Shown piece after piece: positions 44,669-54,136 of a DNA stretch of 64,000 nt. Both the position numbers and the translations under genes were made by a program. Position 1 is the stretch's first letter. Each line of letters starts with the position of its first letter. The stretch comes from CAVZGO01 sp963774935 (lineage in GTDB: Bacteria; Chloroflexota; Anaerolineae; Anaerolineales; UBA4823). The notes below the pieces were generated by a model that saw only the letters and a program-made list of their open reading frames with translations, was not told the DNA's origin and searched no databases. The stretch covers positions 124,001 through 188,000 of the forward strand of contig CAVZGO010000007.1 in NCBI GenBank assembly GCA_963774935.1. The letters run 5' to 3'.

Positions 44669-46691
44669 ATCCCAATATCAAGGTGCAATCCACCTCATTA
44701 ACCCGCGCGGGGGGCAATTATTCAACCGTCAAGTTTATACCTCAATCATGGAAGTCCCCGATCCAGTAGATCTGGCAGTATTGCTGATACCAGCAAATGT
44801 AGTAGCTGAATCTTTAATCGAATGCGGTCAGCGCGGGATAAAAGCGGCAGTCATTGGCGCTGGTGGCTTCAAAGAGGTCGGACCACAAGGCGCAGTTTTA
44901 GAGCAAGAATGCCTGCAAATTGCAAGAGAGTACGGCATGCGATTGATTGGGCCTAACACAATTGGTCTCTTAGATACGAATTTACCAGTCAATGCAACCT
45001 TTCTGCCGCCGCCAATGCCATTACCAGGCGAAATTGCTTTCATCTCGCAATCAGGCGCCATTTGTGCGTCTGCAATTGAGTGGGCACGCGGACTGAGCTT
45101 TGGGCTCTCGCGTCTGATCAGTTTGGGGAACCAGGCAGATGTTACCGAGACCGACGTCCTGGCACCGGTAGCCGCCGACCCGCATACACGCGTGCTGGCT
45201 CTCTACCTGGAGGGTGTAAAAGATGGACGGCGATTTATTACTGAAGCCAGCCAGGTGAGCCTGCATAAACCGATACTTGCTTTGAAGGTAGGACGTTTCC
45301 AGGGAAGCCAACGAGCTGCTGCATCCCATACGGGGGCATTGACGGGTTCTGAGGATGCCTACACTGAAGCGTTCCGGCGAGCTGGTGTAATGCGCGCCGA
45401 AACTACTGAAGAATTATTTGATTGGGCACGCACACTGGCCTGGTGCCCAATGCCAGGTGGACGCAGGGTGGCTATATTAACCAATGCAGGCGGCCCAGGT
45501 GTAGCAGCAGCTGATGCATTAGAAGCGCGTGGATTACAGCTTGCGAATTTGAGCAGTCAGACCAGTAAAACGCTTCAATCACTGCTGCCTCCAGCTGCTA
45601 ACGTCCACAACCCGGTAGATATGCTTGCTTCGGCATCACCCGATCAATATAGCGCGTGCTTGCGCATTTTACTTGACGACCCGCAGGTAGAGAATGTGAT
45701 GGTTATTATGCCACCGCCCCCGATGTACAAAGCCGGAGATGTCGCAAAAGCATTAATCCCTGTCATCCATGCTGGTAATAAACCTGTTGTTATGGTCTTG
45801 ATGGGCGAAAAATTAATCCAGGAAGCAGCAGAGCGTTTCCGAGCCGCTCACGTGCCGGAATATCGTTTTCCAGAAAGGGCTGCCTCCGCACTCGCAATCT
45901 TATCGGAACGTGCGGAATACTTATCACGTTCGAGGTCCAAGACAGGTATGAGTAAGCCAGAAATCAAGCCTACAGAGGGAGCGCCCCTTCAAATTCAACG
46001 AGGTAAACAGCAAAGAGAGCAGGAAGGCAGAGACGAAACCACGAACCTGGTTGAGCAGCTATTACAAGATTATGGCATCCCTGTCCCTCTAACGCGCCTG
46101 GCACGTTCCGCAACCGAGGCGAGACAGATTGCTGCTCTCCTGCATGAGCCAATGGTGTTGAAAATTGCATCACCAGACATCCTGCACAAATCTGATGTTA
46201 ACGGGGTGCTGCTCAACATCCAAAGCCCTGAAGAAGCGGCGCGTGGGTATACCCAAATCATCAAAAATACTTTATCCACGCAACCGGATGCACAAATTCT
46301 AGGCGTGACGATCCAATCCATGGCACCGCAAGGGCAAGATGTCATCATCGGTGCAGTGCAAGACGATCAATTTGGCGCTCTGGTAATGTTCGGATCAGGG
46401 GGCATCGAGGTAGAAGGGCTGCACGATATTTCCTTTGGGCTAGCACCCTTGCAGCCCGAAGATGCAGAGCGAATGATCGATCAGACCTGGGCAGGGCGGA
46501 AACTGAGCGGTTTCCGCAGCATTCCGCCGGTCGATCGCCCGGCGGTGGTCCAGGCGCTGCAAAACCTGGCGAGACTTGCTGATGAAAATCCAGACCTGGT
46601 CGAAATCGAAATCAATCCCTTAAGAGTACTGCCTGGAAGTAATGGGGTGGTGGCTTTAGATATCCGGGCAAAATGGAAAGTCTCCCCCTGA
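44559..46691 (+). CDS. ADP-forming acyl-CoA synthetase (fused alpha-beta)
   Basis: 710 aa. The alpha part (about 1-460) begins with a CoA-binding fold (RGIAVIGASQDPTKLGYGLARN) and has ISQSGAICASAIEWA and the phospho-His region AAASHTGALTGSEDAYTEAFR. The beta part (about 480-700) is an ATP-grasp domain with LQDYGIPVPLTRLA, LKIASPDILHKSDVNGVLL and MFGSGGIEVEGLHDISFGLAP. It makes ATP from acyl-CoA and ADP, typical of acetate-forming energy metabolism in archaea and some anaerobic bacteria. A short linker rich in charged residues joins the halves. Confidence 0.94.
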   Translation: MNLTSLDPFFSPRGIAVIGASQDPTKLGYGLARNLVESQYQGAIHLINPRGGQLFNRQVYTSIMEVPDPVDLAVLLIPANVVAESLIECGQRGIKAAVIGAGGFKEVGPQGAVLEQECLQIAREYGMRLIGPNTIGLLDTNLPVNATFLPPPMPLPGEIAFISQSGAICASAIEWARGLSFGLSRLISLGNQADVTETDVLAPVAADPHTRVLALYLEGVKDGRRFITEASQVSLHKPILALKVGRFQGSQRAAASHTGALTGSEDAYTEAFRRAGVMRAETTEELFDWARTLAWCPMPGGRRVAILTNAGGPGVAAADALEARGLQLANLSSQTSKTLQSLLPPAANVHNPVDMLASASPDQYSACLRILLDDPQVENVMVIMPPPPMYKAGDVAKALIPVIHAGNKPVVMVLMGEKLIQEAAERFRAAHVPEYRFPERAASALAILSERAEYLSRSRSKTGMSKPEIKPTEGAPLQIQRGKQQREQEGRDETTNLVEQLLQDYGIPVPLTRLARSATEARQIAALLHEPMVLKIASPDILHKSDVNGVLLNIQSPEEAARGYTQIIKNTLSTQPDAQILGVTIQSMAPQGQDVIIGAVQDDQFGALVMFGSGGIEVEGLHDISFGLAPLQPEDAERMIDQTWAGRKLSGFRSIPPVDRPAVVQALQNLARLADENPDLVEIEINPLRVLPGSNGVVALDIRAKWKVSP

Positions 46692-46733
46692 CCTCACTCC
46701 CAGCATGCAGCCAACTTTCCCTATCCTCAATGG

Positions 46734-47834
46734 TTATATTTTATAGCTCCCCTCAACCAGGTGAACCAGTTGGTCCAAACCCGTGCTCAAAGGATCGATA
46801 TTAATATATTCCTGAACGGTATGGGCACCCTGCCCTGTGGAAAGACCTATGCAAACTGCTGGAATCCCAAGGCTGAGCGGTATATTGGCATCTGTCGAGC
46901 CAATGCTCAGGTGTGGCTGGAGCCCTTCATTTTGCAAGCAACGGCAGGCAAGTGTCACGAGCGGATGGTCTGAAGGAATTTTTCCAGCCGGTCTCTGGCC
47001 TATCAGATCTACAGCGACCTGCACTTCCTGAGTTCGAAAGGAAGCAGCCAGGTGGTCAATCCGGCTAACCAGGTTTGATAACACCCGCGAGCTTTCGGAG
47101 CGCAGGTCTAACTCCAGATGAGCCTCCGGAGCAATCGTATTAATGGATGTTCCGCCAGAAATTACTCCAACATTTAATGAAGTACGCGGGGTGCTGGGAA
47201 TGCGAATATGAGTCAGTCCGGTTACCAGGGCAGCCAACTGATGAATCGCCGATGGCTTTCCATAATCCACCCACGAATGACCCCCGGATGTGGTTATTGT
47301 GATTCGATAACGTTGCACGCCAAGTCCCCGATGATAGACTTGACCCAGCGCCATTCCCTCTAAAATTATATACGCGGATACTTTGTTACCAAAGCGCTCG
47401 ACAACTGCTCTCATTCCAATCAGGTTGCCCAGGCCTTCCTCGCCAACGTTGGCAACCAACCACAAGTCACCAGGCAGTTTTATTTCTTTACCTTGTAACG
47501 CCCAAAACAAACCAAACAATCCCGCCACACCTAAAGAGTTGTCCCCAATCCCAGGCCCATAAATGCGCCCAAATTCCTTTTTTATGCGTAAGTCCGTACC
47601 AGGCGGAAATACAGTATCCAGATGAGCTGACACGATCAAAGGAAGGTTATTGCCCTGACCCGGCACCCGGCCAAAGACATTACCCAGGGAATCCATTGAA
47701 ACGTCCAATAAACCCATTAGTTGAAATTGGTCGTATAGATAAGCAGATCGCTGCAATTCATGGGAAGTAGGGGCAGGAATCTGCTGGATGGCAATCGCCA
47801 GGTCTAATGTTTTAGCCAGCAAGGTGTGGTCCAA
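46734..47834 (-). CDS. M20-family peptidase/deacylase
   Basis: 366 aa. Zinc-peptidase features: LIVSAHLDTVFPPGTD (ligand and catalytic Asp), GPGIGDNSLGVAGL, VANVGEEGLGNLIG (catalytic Glu) and a SIGSTDANIPLSLGIPAVCIG end. The dimerisation domain starts near SGGHSWVDYGKPSAI. It probably hydrolyses small N-acyl amino acids or peptides. It starts at TTG and lies 4 bp after the PfkB gene stop. Confidence 0.9.
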   Translation of the reverse strand: MDHTLLAKTLDLAIAIQQIPAPTSHELQRSAYLYDQFQLMGLLDVSMDSLGNVFGRVPGQGNNLPLIVSAHLDTVFPPGTDLRIKKEFGRIYGPGIGDNSLGVAGLFGLFWALQGKEIKLPGDLWLVANVGEEGLGNLIGMRAVVERFGNKVSAYIILEGMALGQVYHRGLGVQRYRITITTSGGHSWVDYGKPSAIHQLAALVTGLTHIRIPSTPRTSLNVGVISGGTSINTIAPEAHLELDLRSESSRVLSNLVSRIDHLAASFRTQEVQVAVDLIGQRPAGKIPSDHPLVTLACRCLQNEGLQPHLSIGSTDANIPLSLGIPAVCIGLSTGQGAHTVQEYINIDPLSTGLDQLVHLVEGSYKI

Positions 47835-47838
47835 TGAG

Positions 47839-48858
47839 CTATACCTTTCTCACAGTGTATTGGAGCGAATCAAGACGAGCCTGAGGTAACCCTGGAAGTA
47901 CGTCTAACGCGTAGGCTGGATCATCTCCCTCTACCACCAGAGAGGCTGAAATGTTACCGTGCAGGGCTGCTTGCAAGGGATCATAAGTCCGGCGGTAACC
48001 AGCCAGGAATCCACCACAAAAAGCATCGCCAGCGCCAATTGGGTTTACGATGCGAGAAGGATAAGGCGGGATTTCCCAACGTGTTTTTTGGGCGCCATCA
48101 TAAAGGCACTGCCCATTTTCGCCACGTTTGATGACCACCATGTCACAACCATATGCGGCAAGCCCTTCTGCCATCTCCCATAAATCATTGCTGCGTCCCT
48201 GAAAAAGGTTTCTCACTTCCTCTTCCGAAGGCATAAAGGCGGTCAGGCCGGTTAACAATGCTGGGACATCATCCCAAAATGTCGAATTCATATATCGGGG
48301 CGAAGGATCGAGGGTTATTGTAGTGAACTGACGCTGGCGCAGCATGGTTGGCAGAATGCTGTGGGTGAGATAGTCCAGAGGGCATATATGAGCTGCATTA
48401 GCATCCATGAAATCTACCGGGATATCTCCCTGGCGCAGCGACGTGGGCTGTAATTTCGTCCTGCTGTCCACCAAATCTTTCGGGCTACGATAGCCCAATA
48501 AATCTTTGGGGAAGGGGAGACCAAAGCGGGCGAAATGGGAAACCGGGTCTTCGCTCGTCCGATGCGCAAAGTCAATAAAGGCTGTAAACGAACGGATGTC
48601 TACCAGCTCATCCAGCCTGCGAACGCCGCGCATATCCAGCTTCAACCGGTGGTAACGGTCAATCCACTCCTGGGAATAATCCTTACCTACCCGGGCAATT
48701 ACCCCGACAGGCGGCTCTGGTTCCCAAATGGCCAGTCCTGCAGCTGCATATAATGCATTTCCCCCCGGAACGTTCAATAAAAACCGACCATCTGGGAACA
48801 GGATATAATCGTTCGTCAATTGACCAGCGATCAAATATCTCGGCGAGGTCGGATCCAT
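47839..48858 (-). CDS. PfkB-family carbohydrate/nucleoside kinase
   Basis: 339 aa. It has NVPGGNALYAAAGLAIW near the start (substrate-binding GG motif), a VVIKRGENGQCLYDG strand and the catalytic NPIGAGDAFCGGFLAGYR with the conserved Asp. It would phosphorylate a sugar or nucleoside with ATP. Substrate unknown. It precedes the M20 gene and follows the ABC exporter operon. Confidence 0.9.
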   Translation of the reverse strand: MDPTSPRYLIAGQLTNDYILFPDGRFLLNVPGGNALYAAAGLAIWEPEPPVGVIARVGKDYSQEWIDRYHRLKLDMRGVRRLDELVDIRSFTAFIDFAHRTSEDPVSHFARFGLPFPKDLLGYRSPKDLVDSRTKLQPTSLRQGDIPVDFMDANAAHICPLDYLTHSILPTMLRQRQFTTITLDPSPRYMNSTFWDDVPALLTGLTAFMPSEEEVRNLFQGRSNDLWEMAEGLAAYGCDMVVIKRGENGQCLYDGAQKTRWEIPPYPSRIVNPIGAGDAFCGGFLAGYRRTYDPLQAALHGNISASLVVEGDDPAYALDVLPGLPQARLDSLQYTVRKV

Positions 48859-48870
48859 ATCCTAATTATA

Positions 48871-49850
48871 TCAATCCCGCGCAGCCAGAGCTAAAAAGAT
48901 ATCCTCGAGCGTGGGTTCCAGCGGCTTCAATCTTTACAGATCCGATTCCTTCCTGTTCAAGGTTTCCCTGTAAGGTTTCCAGACTTACATCCTTTGGCGT
49001 GATCGCCCGGAGATGGTCACTGACCAGTCCTGCACGCAGCACACAAGGGCAGTTTTGAAGTGCGCTAAGTGCAGGCAGCAGCAGACCGGAATATCGGCTC
49101 TTGCTCCGCAGACTGATCGACATAAATATCCCAGGACCGACCAGGCAGCGCATCTCTTCGCAGTGCTGAAGGACTATCTAAGGCCATCAGACGACCATCA
49201 CGCATGATGCCGACCCGCCCACAATATTCAGCCTCATCCATGTAATGGGTCGTTACCAGAGCAGTCACACCTTGTTCCACAAGCTGATAAATCAGATCCC
49301 AAAAGGATCGACGTGCCAGTGGGTCCACTCCACTGGTCGGCTCATCGAGAAAGAGCAGCCTGGGTTGGTGAACAATGGCAATACCTAATGCCAAGCGCTG
49401 GCGCCAACCGGTTGAGAGCTGCCCAACACGCAAGCGCTCCATTTTCCCCAATCCAATCAGATCCAACACCTGATCCCGGCGAGCGCGATCTGTAACGCCG
49501 TACACGCCAGCATAAAACGCCAGATTTTCTCCAACCGTGAGATCTGAATATAAGGAAAACTTTTGCGACATGTAACCTACACGGGCGCGAACTTGCTCCG
49601 ATTGGCTGTCGGCATCGAATCCCAGCACTCGTGCTGAGCCTTCCGTTGGACGGAGCAACCCCAGCAGCATCCGCATGGTAGTAGTCTTACCAGATCCATT
49701 TGGCCCCAGATACCCTACGACTTCACCTGCAAAGACTTGAAAACTGACATGGTCCACAGCCAGGAAATCACCGAAACGGCGTGTTAAACCCTGCGTTTCA
49801 ATCACCGTAGCCGAATTGACCGGCAGTGAGGCTCCTGGCTCATTGCTCAT
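48871..49850 (-). CDS. ABC-2 exporter ATP-binding protein (YbhF C-half-like), two frameshifts
   Basis: About 325 aa after removing two extra bases, which equals the length of its neighbour. Walker A YLGPNGSGKTTTMRM (about residue 46), signature LSTGWRQRLALGIAI, Walker B LLFLDEPTSGVDPLA and H-loop VTTHYMDEAEYC are intact. Shifts lie at about 49086-49092 (FRS into LLPALSALQ) and about 48920 (IEAA into EPTLEDIFLALAARD); both +1. It overlaps the upstream ATPase gene by 4 bp. Confidence 0.85.
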
Positions 49851-50830
49851 ATTGATTCTCCATTCGACTGCAATAGATCCATGAAAACATCTTCCAATCC
49901 AGGAGGGACCATACGGATGCTAACCACTTGCCCTCCCTGGCTGGTAATTGCACCACTCAATCGCTCAAGCACAATCTCGGTTTGATCTGGCTGGGTATGG
50001 ATATGCAGACGATCACCGAACATTTGAACCATCCGCACATCCGTATCTTCCTGCGCAATTCGGCGGATAAGCATCAGCGGCATGCCCACCAACTCGATGA
50101 TCCTCCCATCCAACCGAGAACGCAGAGCTGCGGGAGTGCCCTCAAGGATCATACGACCATGCTGCATAAAACCAATCCTGGAGCACCGTGCCGCCTCATC
50201 CATATAAGGCGTGCTGATGAATACGACAGTGCGCTTTCCATCTGACCTGGTCTCGCCCACCAGACGAATGATCAACTGCCAGAAATCCTGACGTGTCACT
50301 GGATCTACACCAGTCGTCGGCTCATCCAAAAGTAGCACTCGCGGCTGATGAACCAGGGCGGCTGCCAAGCCAAGCTTTTGCTTCATTCCTCCTGATAGCT
50401 GTCCGGCGCGCCGATCCTGGAATGAAGCCAGGCCAACAAACTCAAGGATCGCTAAGCAGCGCGGTCGCCACTCAGCAGCCTGTAAACCACGCATCTCAGC
50501 AAAGAAACGTATATTTTCGAGAACGGTCAGTTCCTCATACAACGAGAAGCGTTGTGCCAGATAACCGATTTGCGAGCGCGCTTGCTCGGGCTGGTGTTCG
50601 AGATCGTATCCGGCGATCCTGATCAATGGCTTACCATCAGACACACCCGATCGTACCGAATCAGGGGTCAACCCGCCGCATAGCAAACGCATGGTCGTTG
50701 TCTTCCCAGCTCCATCTGGTCCGATCAGCCCATATATTTCCCCCTCAGCGATCTGAAGCTGCAGGTCATCCACCGCAAGTAATGAGCCAAACGATTTTCT
50801 TACGTGGCGAGCTTCGATCAATACTTCCAT
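49847..50830 (-). CDS. ABC-2 exporter ATP-binding protein (YbhF N-half-like)
   Basis: 327 aa. Walker A LIGPDGAGKTTTMRLL (about residue 40), signature LSGGMKQKLGLAAALVH, Walker B VLLLDEPTTGVDPVT and H-loop STPYMDEAARCSRIG. The C-terminal extension (LEDVFMDLL) is typical of drug/lipid-exporter ATPases. E. coli YbhF has two such ATPase halves fused; here they are two genes. Confidence 0.93.
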   Translation of the reverse strand: MEVLIEARHVRKSFGSLLAVDDLQLQIAEGEIYGLIGPDGAGKTTTMRLLCGGLTPDSVRSGVSDGKPLIRIAGYDLEHQPEQARSQIGYLAQRFSLYEELTVLENIRFFAEMRGLQAAEWRPRCLAILEFVGLASFQDRRAGQLSGGMKQKLGLAAALVHQPRVLLLDEPTTGVDPVTRQDFWQLIIRLVGETRSDGKRTVVFISTPYMDEAARCSRIGFMQHGRMILEGTPAALRSRLDGRIIELVGMPLMLIRRIAQEDTDVRMVQMFGDRLHIHTQPDQTEIVLERLSGAITSQGGQVVSIRMVPPGLEDVFMDLLQSNGESI

Positions 50831-50839
50831 ACCATCTCG

Positions 50840-52187
50840 TTATTGACGAAAGCTAACATCCACTGGCATCCCGGGCTTGAGGTTGCCTTCGGGATCTTCA
50901 ACGGCAAGCTTGATTGCAAATACAGTTGTCCGCCGTCCTTCCGCGGTCTGGACATTACGCGGCGTGAATTCGGCACGATCCGCAATGTCGATGACAGTGG
51001 CTTTAAATATCTTCCCTGGGAACGAATCGGAAGTAAGTTGAGCATTCTGATTCAGGTTTATCTGACCATAGCTATCTTCGGGGATATAAACCGTGACAGT
51101 CAGATCATCCAGGCGTGCGAGGGTGAACAGCACAGCACCAGGCATCAATCAAGCTCGCCGGGTTCAATGGCGCGCGTCAGGATAGTCCCATCTGATGGAG
51201 CATGTACAACCAGCTTATCCACCTGCGCCTGTATCACAGCTAAGGCAGCCTGGGCTGCCTGAACTTGAGCCTGGGCTACATCAAGTTGCTCCTGAGTCGG
51301 CTCAGCAAGAGCAGCCACCAGGCTGGCTTCAGCCAGTTTAACTTGTGCTTCAGCCAGGGCACGCTTATCCGGGTTGGGACCATTTTTTACAAGCTCAAAT
51401 TGTCGACGAGCCTCGTCCAGTTGGGCCTGTGCCAATCCCTGATTTGCAGTTGCAAGCGCCTGTTCAAAGCGATTAGCCCTGCCCAACAGATTGTTAAGCC
51501 GGGTCACGGCAGCGTCATATTCCTTTTGGGCGGCTGCCAGCTTAGCCTGGAACATGGCACGCGTAACATTGTCCTCAGGTTTTTTCTCATAAGGTTTGAA
51601 ATCTTCACGAGCACGATCCAGGCGGTCTTTCGCCAGGGTCGCAGAAGCACGAGCAGCGTTCGATATCTGCCGGATCTGCTTCACCTCGAACCGAATCGAG
51701 GCGCTGGGTGGCAAGGTCGAGTGCTTTGTCAGCCGCCGCAACAGCCTGGTCAGCTTGCGCGCGAGCTAATCCGGAAGTATCACTCAAATTATCCAGCGCT
51801 TGCTGAGCCTGCATCAGCTCAAGCTCTGCAGCTGCGATGGCAAGCTGGCGCTGTGCCTCCGGGACGCCAGCAGCAACCAGGTCAGCGTTTGCCTTGGCTA
51901 CCGTCAGGGCAGCCTCAGCCTGATCTAGCTGGGCTTGCAACAGCCGATCCTCAATGCGCGCCAGTTCCTGCCCTTGCGACACGATCATCTCCCTCGTTGA
52001 CGAGCACCTCAATGACCTTTCCGGCAAATTCAGGTGAAATCTGAACTTGCGTGGCTTCGATAGTTCCTGAAGCGGCCAAATCACCAGCCTGAGCACCATT
52101 TCCCGGTGTACGGATCAGCCACCAGGCCAAAATGCTCAATCCTATGATCACAACAACTGGAATAATACGCTTGGGATTCGGATGCAT
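50840..52187 (-). CDS. HlyD-type membrane fusion protein (YbhG-like), three frameshifts
   Basis: About 448 aa. It starts with a membrane anchor (PKRIIPVVVIIGLSILAWWLI) and TIEATQVQISPEFAGKVIEV (first biotinyl-lipoyl half). A long alpha-helical coiled coil (A/E/Q/L-rich, about residues 85-340) follows, then the second lipoyl half and the beta-barrel end (FTLARLDDLTVTVYIPED...LKPGMPVDVSFR). Reading shifts at about 51985 (+1), 51668 (+1) and 51145 (-1 or +2). AAGGAGGAG precedes the ATG. It links the ABC pump to the periplasmic side or envelope. Confidence 0.85.
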
Positions 52188-52246
52188 GACTCCTCCTTAC
52201 TCAGATCTATCACCAGTATGAAAGGCTCCACAAGCCTTTCTAAATA

Positions 52247-53383
52247 TCATCCTAGTCGAGCCGCTTGCGAAAACGCAGAGAAGCCGCGCTCATTAAAGCT
52301 ACGCCAAAAATGGCCAGATGCGATCACATCTTCCCGAATAGCCATCAAACCAACATCCTTTAACGTTAAGGAGCGGATAATCACCAGATAGTAGCGTAAA
52401 GGCATGAAATAAGAGATCCATCGCAAGAACTGCGGCATTGCATCCAGCGGGAAGAAAAAGCCGGAAAGGAAGATCGCCGGTAATAGAGTCATCCAGACAA
52501 TGAGCATAGCTTCTTGCTGGGTGTTGGCAAAAGTTGAAGCCAGCAAACCAATCCCCAGGCTGGATAACAAGAATAAACCCGAAAGAACCAGGATCAAGCC
52601 TAAGTCACCCCGCACAGGCACACCAAACCAGAAATGTCCTATCGCAAGAACTTCAATCGTGTTTAAAAATGCCAGGATCGTGTAGGGGAAAATTTTTCCA
52701 ACCACCAATTCCCATGGACGAATGGGGGTCACAATGAGCTGCTCAATGGTGCCGCGTTCACGTTCGCGCACGATCGCTGTCGCTGTCAGAATCGAAGTGA
52801 GGGCAAACAAGATCATGCCGATCACACCGGGGATCATAAAATATGCACTGATAAGATCGGGATTGTACCAGACCGTGGTGCTGACTTCGACTGGCAACTG
52901 ATAGGCAACTGCTTGACCGCTGCGCTGCAGGCGCGCCCGAAGTACTTCAGTTGCATACTCCTGTCCGATCAACCTCGCCGCTGAAAAGGCAGTAGAGGCG
53001 ATAGTTGGGTCGCTGCCATCCAGGATAAAAGCGACTTGAGCCGGTTTATGACTCTGCAACTGGGCACTGTAATCCGGAGGAATAATAAGCCCTACGCGTG
53101 CATCGCCTCGATCAATCAGCTCTTGTAATTCTTCAAGGGAGGAAACATCATAAGCCAGATGAAAATAATCCGCCGAACGATACGCATCGAGCAGAGCACG
53201 CGCCTCAGGACCACGATCCTGGTCATAAACCACCAGGGCTACATTGCGAACATCATTCGTAGCGGCGTAGCCTAACAAAAAAAGCTGCATGATGGGGATT
53301 ACCAGTACCAGTACCAGTGTGCGCGGATCGCGCAATATTTGGATAAATTCTTTGCGAATAATTGAGATCAGTCGGGTGCTCAT
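52247..53383 (-). CDS. ABC-2 type transporter permease (YbhR/YbhS-like)
   Basis: 378 aa. An N-terminal helix (LVLVLVIPIMQLFLLGYAA) precedes a large extracytoplasmic domain (about residues 45-165), followed by about five membrane helices with TAIVRERERGTIEQLIVTPIRPWELVVGK, a family signature. E. coli has two such permeases; only one is present here, so it may work as a homodimer. It overlaps the TetR stop by 4 bp. Confidence 0.93.
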   Translation of the reverse strand: MSTRLISIIRKEFIQILRDPRTLVLVLVIPIMQLFLLGYAATNDVRNVALVVYDQDRGPEARALLDAYRSADYFHLAYDVSSLEELQELIDRGDARVGLIIPPDYSAQLQSHKPAQVAFILDGSDPTIASTAFSAARLIGQEYATEVLRARLQRSGQAVAYQLPVEVSTTVWYNPDLISAYFMIPGVIGMILFALTSILTATAIVRERERGTIEQLIVTPIRPWELVVGKIFPYTILAFLNTIEVLAIGHFWFGVPVRGDLGLILVLSGLFLLSSLGIGLLASTFANTQQEAMLIVWMTLLPAIFLSGFFFPLDAMPQFLRWISYFMPLRYYLVIIRSLTLKDVGLMAIREDVIASGHFWRSFNERGFSAFSQAARLG

Positions 53384-54003
53384 GCTGGGGTAACCTCGGA
53401 TTGATCTGACAAAATGCCCCTCAGATAAATGTCAACGAAATAATCCAAGGATTTGTAGGTAAACTCATTTGGAGCATCATTCGGGATGATACGGCTAGTA
53501 AAATAATAACCAATGAATGTACCTAACAGAGTGCGGATTAACATTTGCGGCGGTATGGGACGCAGGTGCCTACCTGGCATAGACGCGAGATGAGAAACAA
53601 TCTCTAATGCCTGCGGAATGATATGCTCGAACAACTCGTTCATATGTGCGCTATTAAATTCGACAATTTCAATAAACATCAAATTCATGAATTCCGGACG
53701 ATCATCTAGCGTACTGGCTATCAGTCGCGCGCCATCACGCACAAAGCCCTCGATTGAATCCCCCTGCGCGTTCCTCAATACGGGCAGAACAGTATGATAA
53801 GGATGAAATTCGAAGAAGACATTCCGGAAGACGCCTTCCTTGCTCTGAAAGTAGTTGTACAGGCTACTTAATCCGATTCCAGCTGCCTCCGCAATCTGGC
53901 GCATGGAAGTACCATGATATCCCTGCTGGACGAAAAGCTGGTGGGCAGCGTTCAGGATAGCCTGGCGGGTAATCAAGCCACGGGGAACAGGTTCCTCAGC
54001 CAT
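53380..54003 (-). CDS. TetR-family transcriptional repressor of the ABC exporter operon
   Basis: About 207 aa. The helix-turn-helix lies in TRQAILNAAHQLFVQQGYHGTSMRQIAEAAGIG (about residues 10-45), followed by SSLYNYFQSKEGVF. The ATG at 54003 has AGGAGG 5 nt upstream; the longer frame would cross the operator. E. coli YbhGFSR is likewise regulated by a TetR member (CecR). It is first in the operon and probably represses it from the palindrome upstream. Confidence 0.93.
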   Translation of the reverse strand: MAEEPVPRGLITRQAILNAAHQLFVQQGYHGTSMRQIAEAAGIGLSSLYNYFQSKEGVFRNVFFEFHPYHTVLPVLRNAQGDSIEGFVRDGARLIASTLDDRPEFMNLMFIEIVEFNSAHMNELFEHIIPQALEIVSHLASMPGRHLRPIPPQMLIRTLLGTFIGYYFTSRIIPNDAPNEFTYKSLDYFVDIYLRGILSDQSEVTPA

Positions 54004-54020
54004 ACAGCCTCCTAGAAACG

Positions 54021-54034
54021 AACGAACGTTCGTT
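54021..54034. promoter_or_regulatory. Probable TetR operator (perfect 14-bp palindrome)
   Basis: AACGAACGTTCGTT is a perfect inverted repeat located 17 bp upstream of the TetR start, a typical place for an autorepressor site. A preceding AACG extends it on one side. Confidence 0.75.
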
Positions 54035-54136
54035 ATTATTAAATACCAAAACTGGTGATTGTCAAGCGGTAATAAGGTGTTAAATGATTGGACCGCCTGC
54101 TCCCCAACAGGCGGTCCAATAACCATTACCTAGCTG

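Noticed and set aside
51265..52044. 259-aa plus-strand open frame
   Set aside because: It is antisense to the coiled-coil part of the HlyD protein; the low-complexity helix coding keeps the other strand open.
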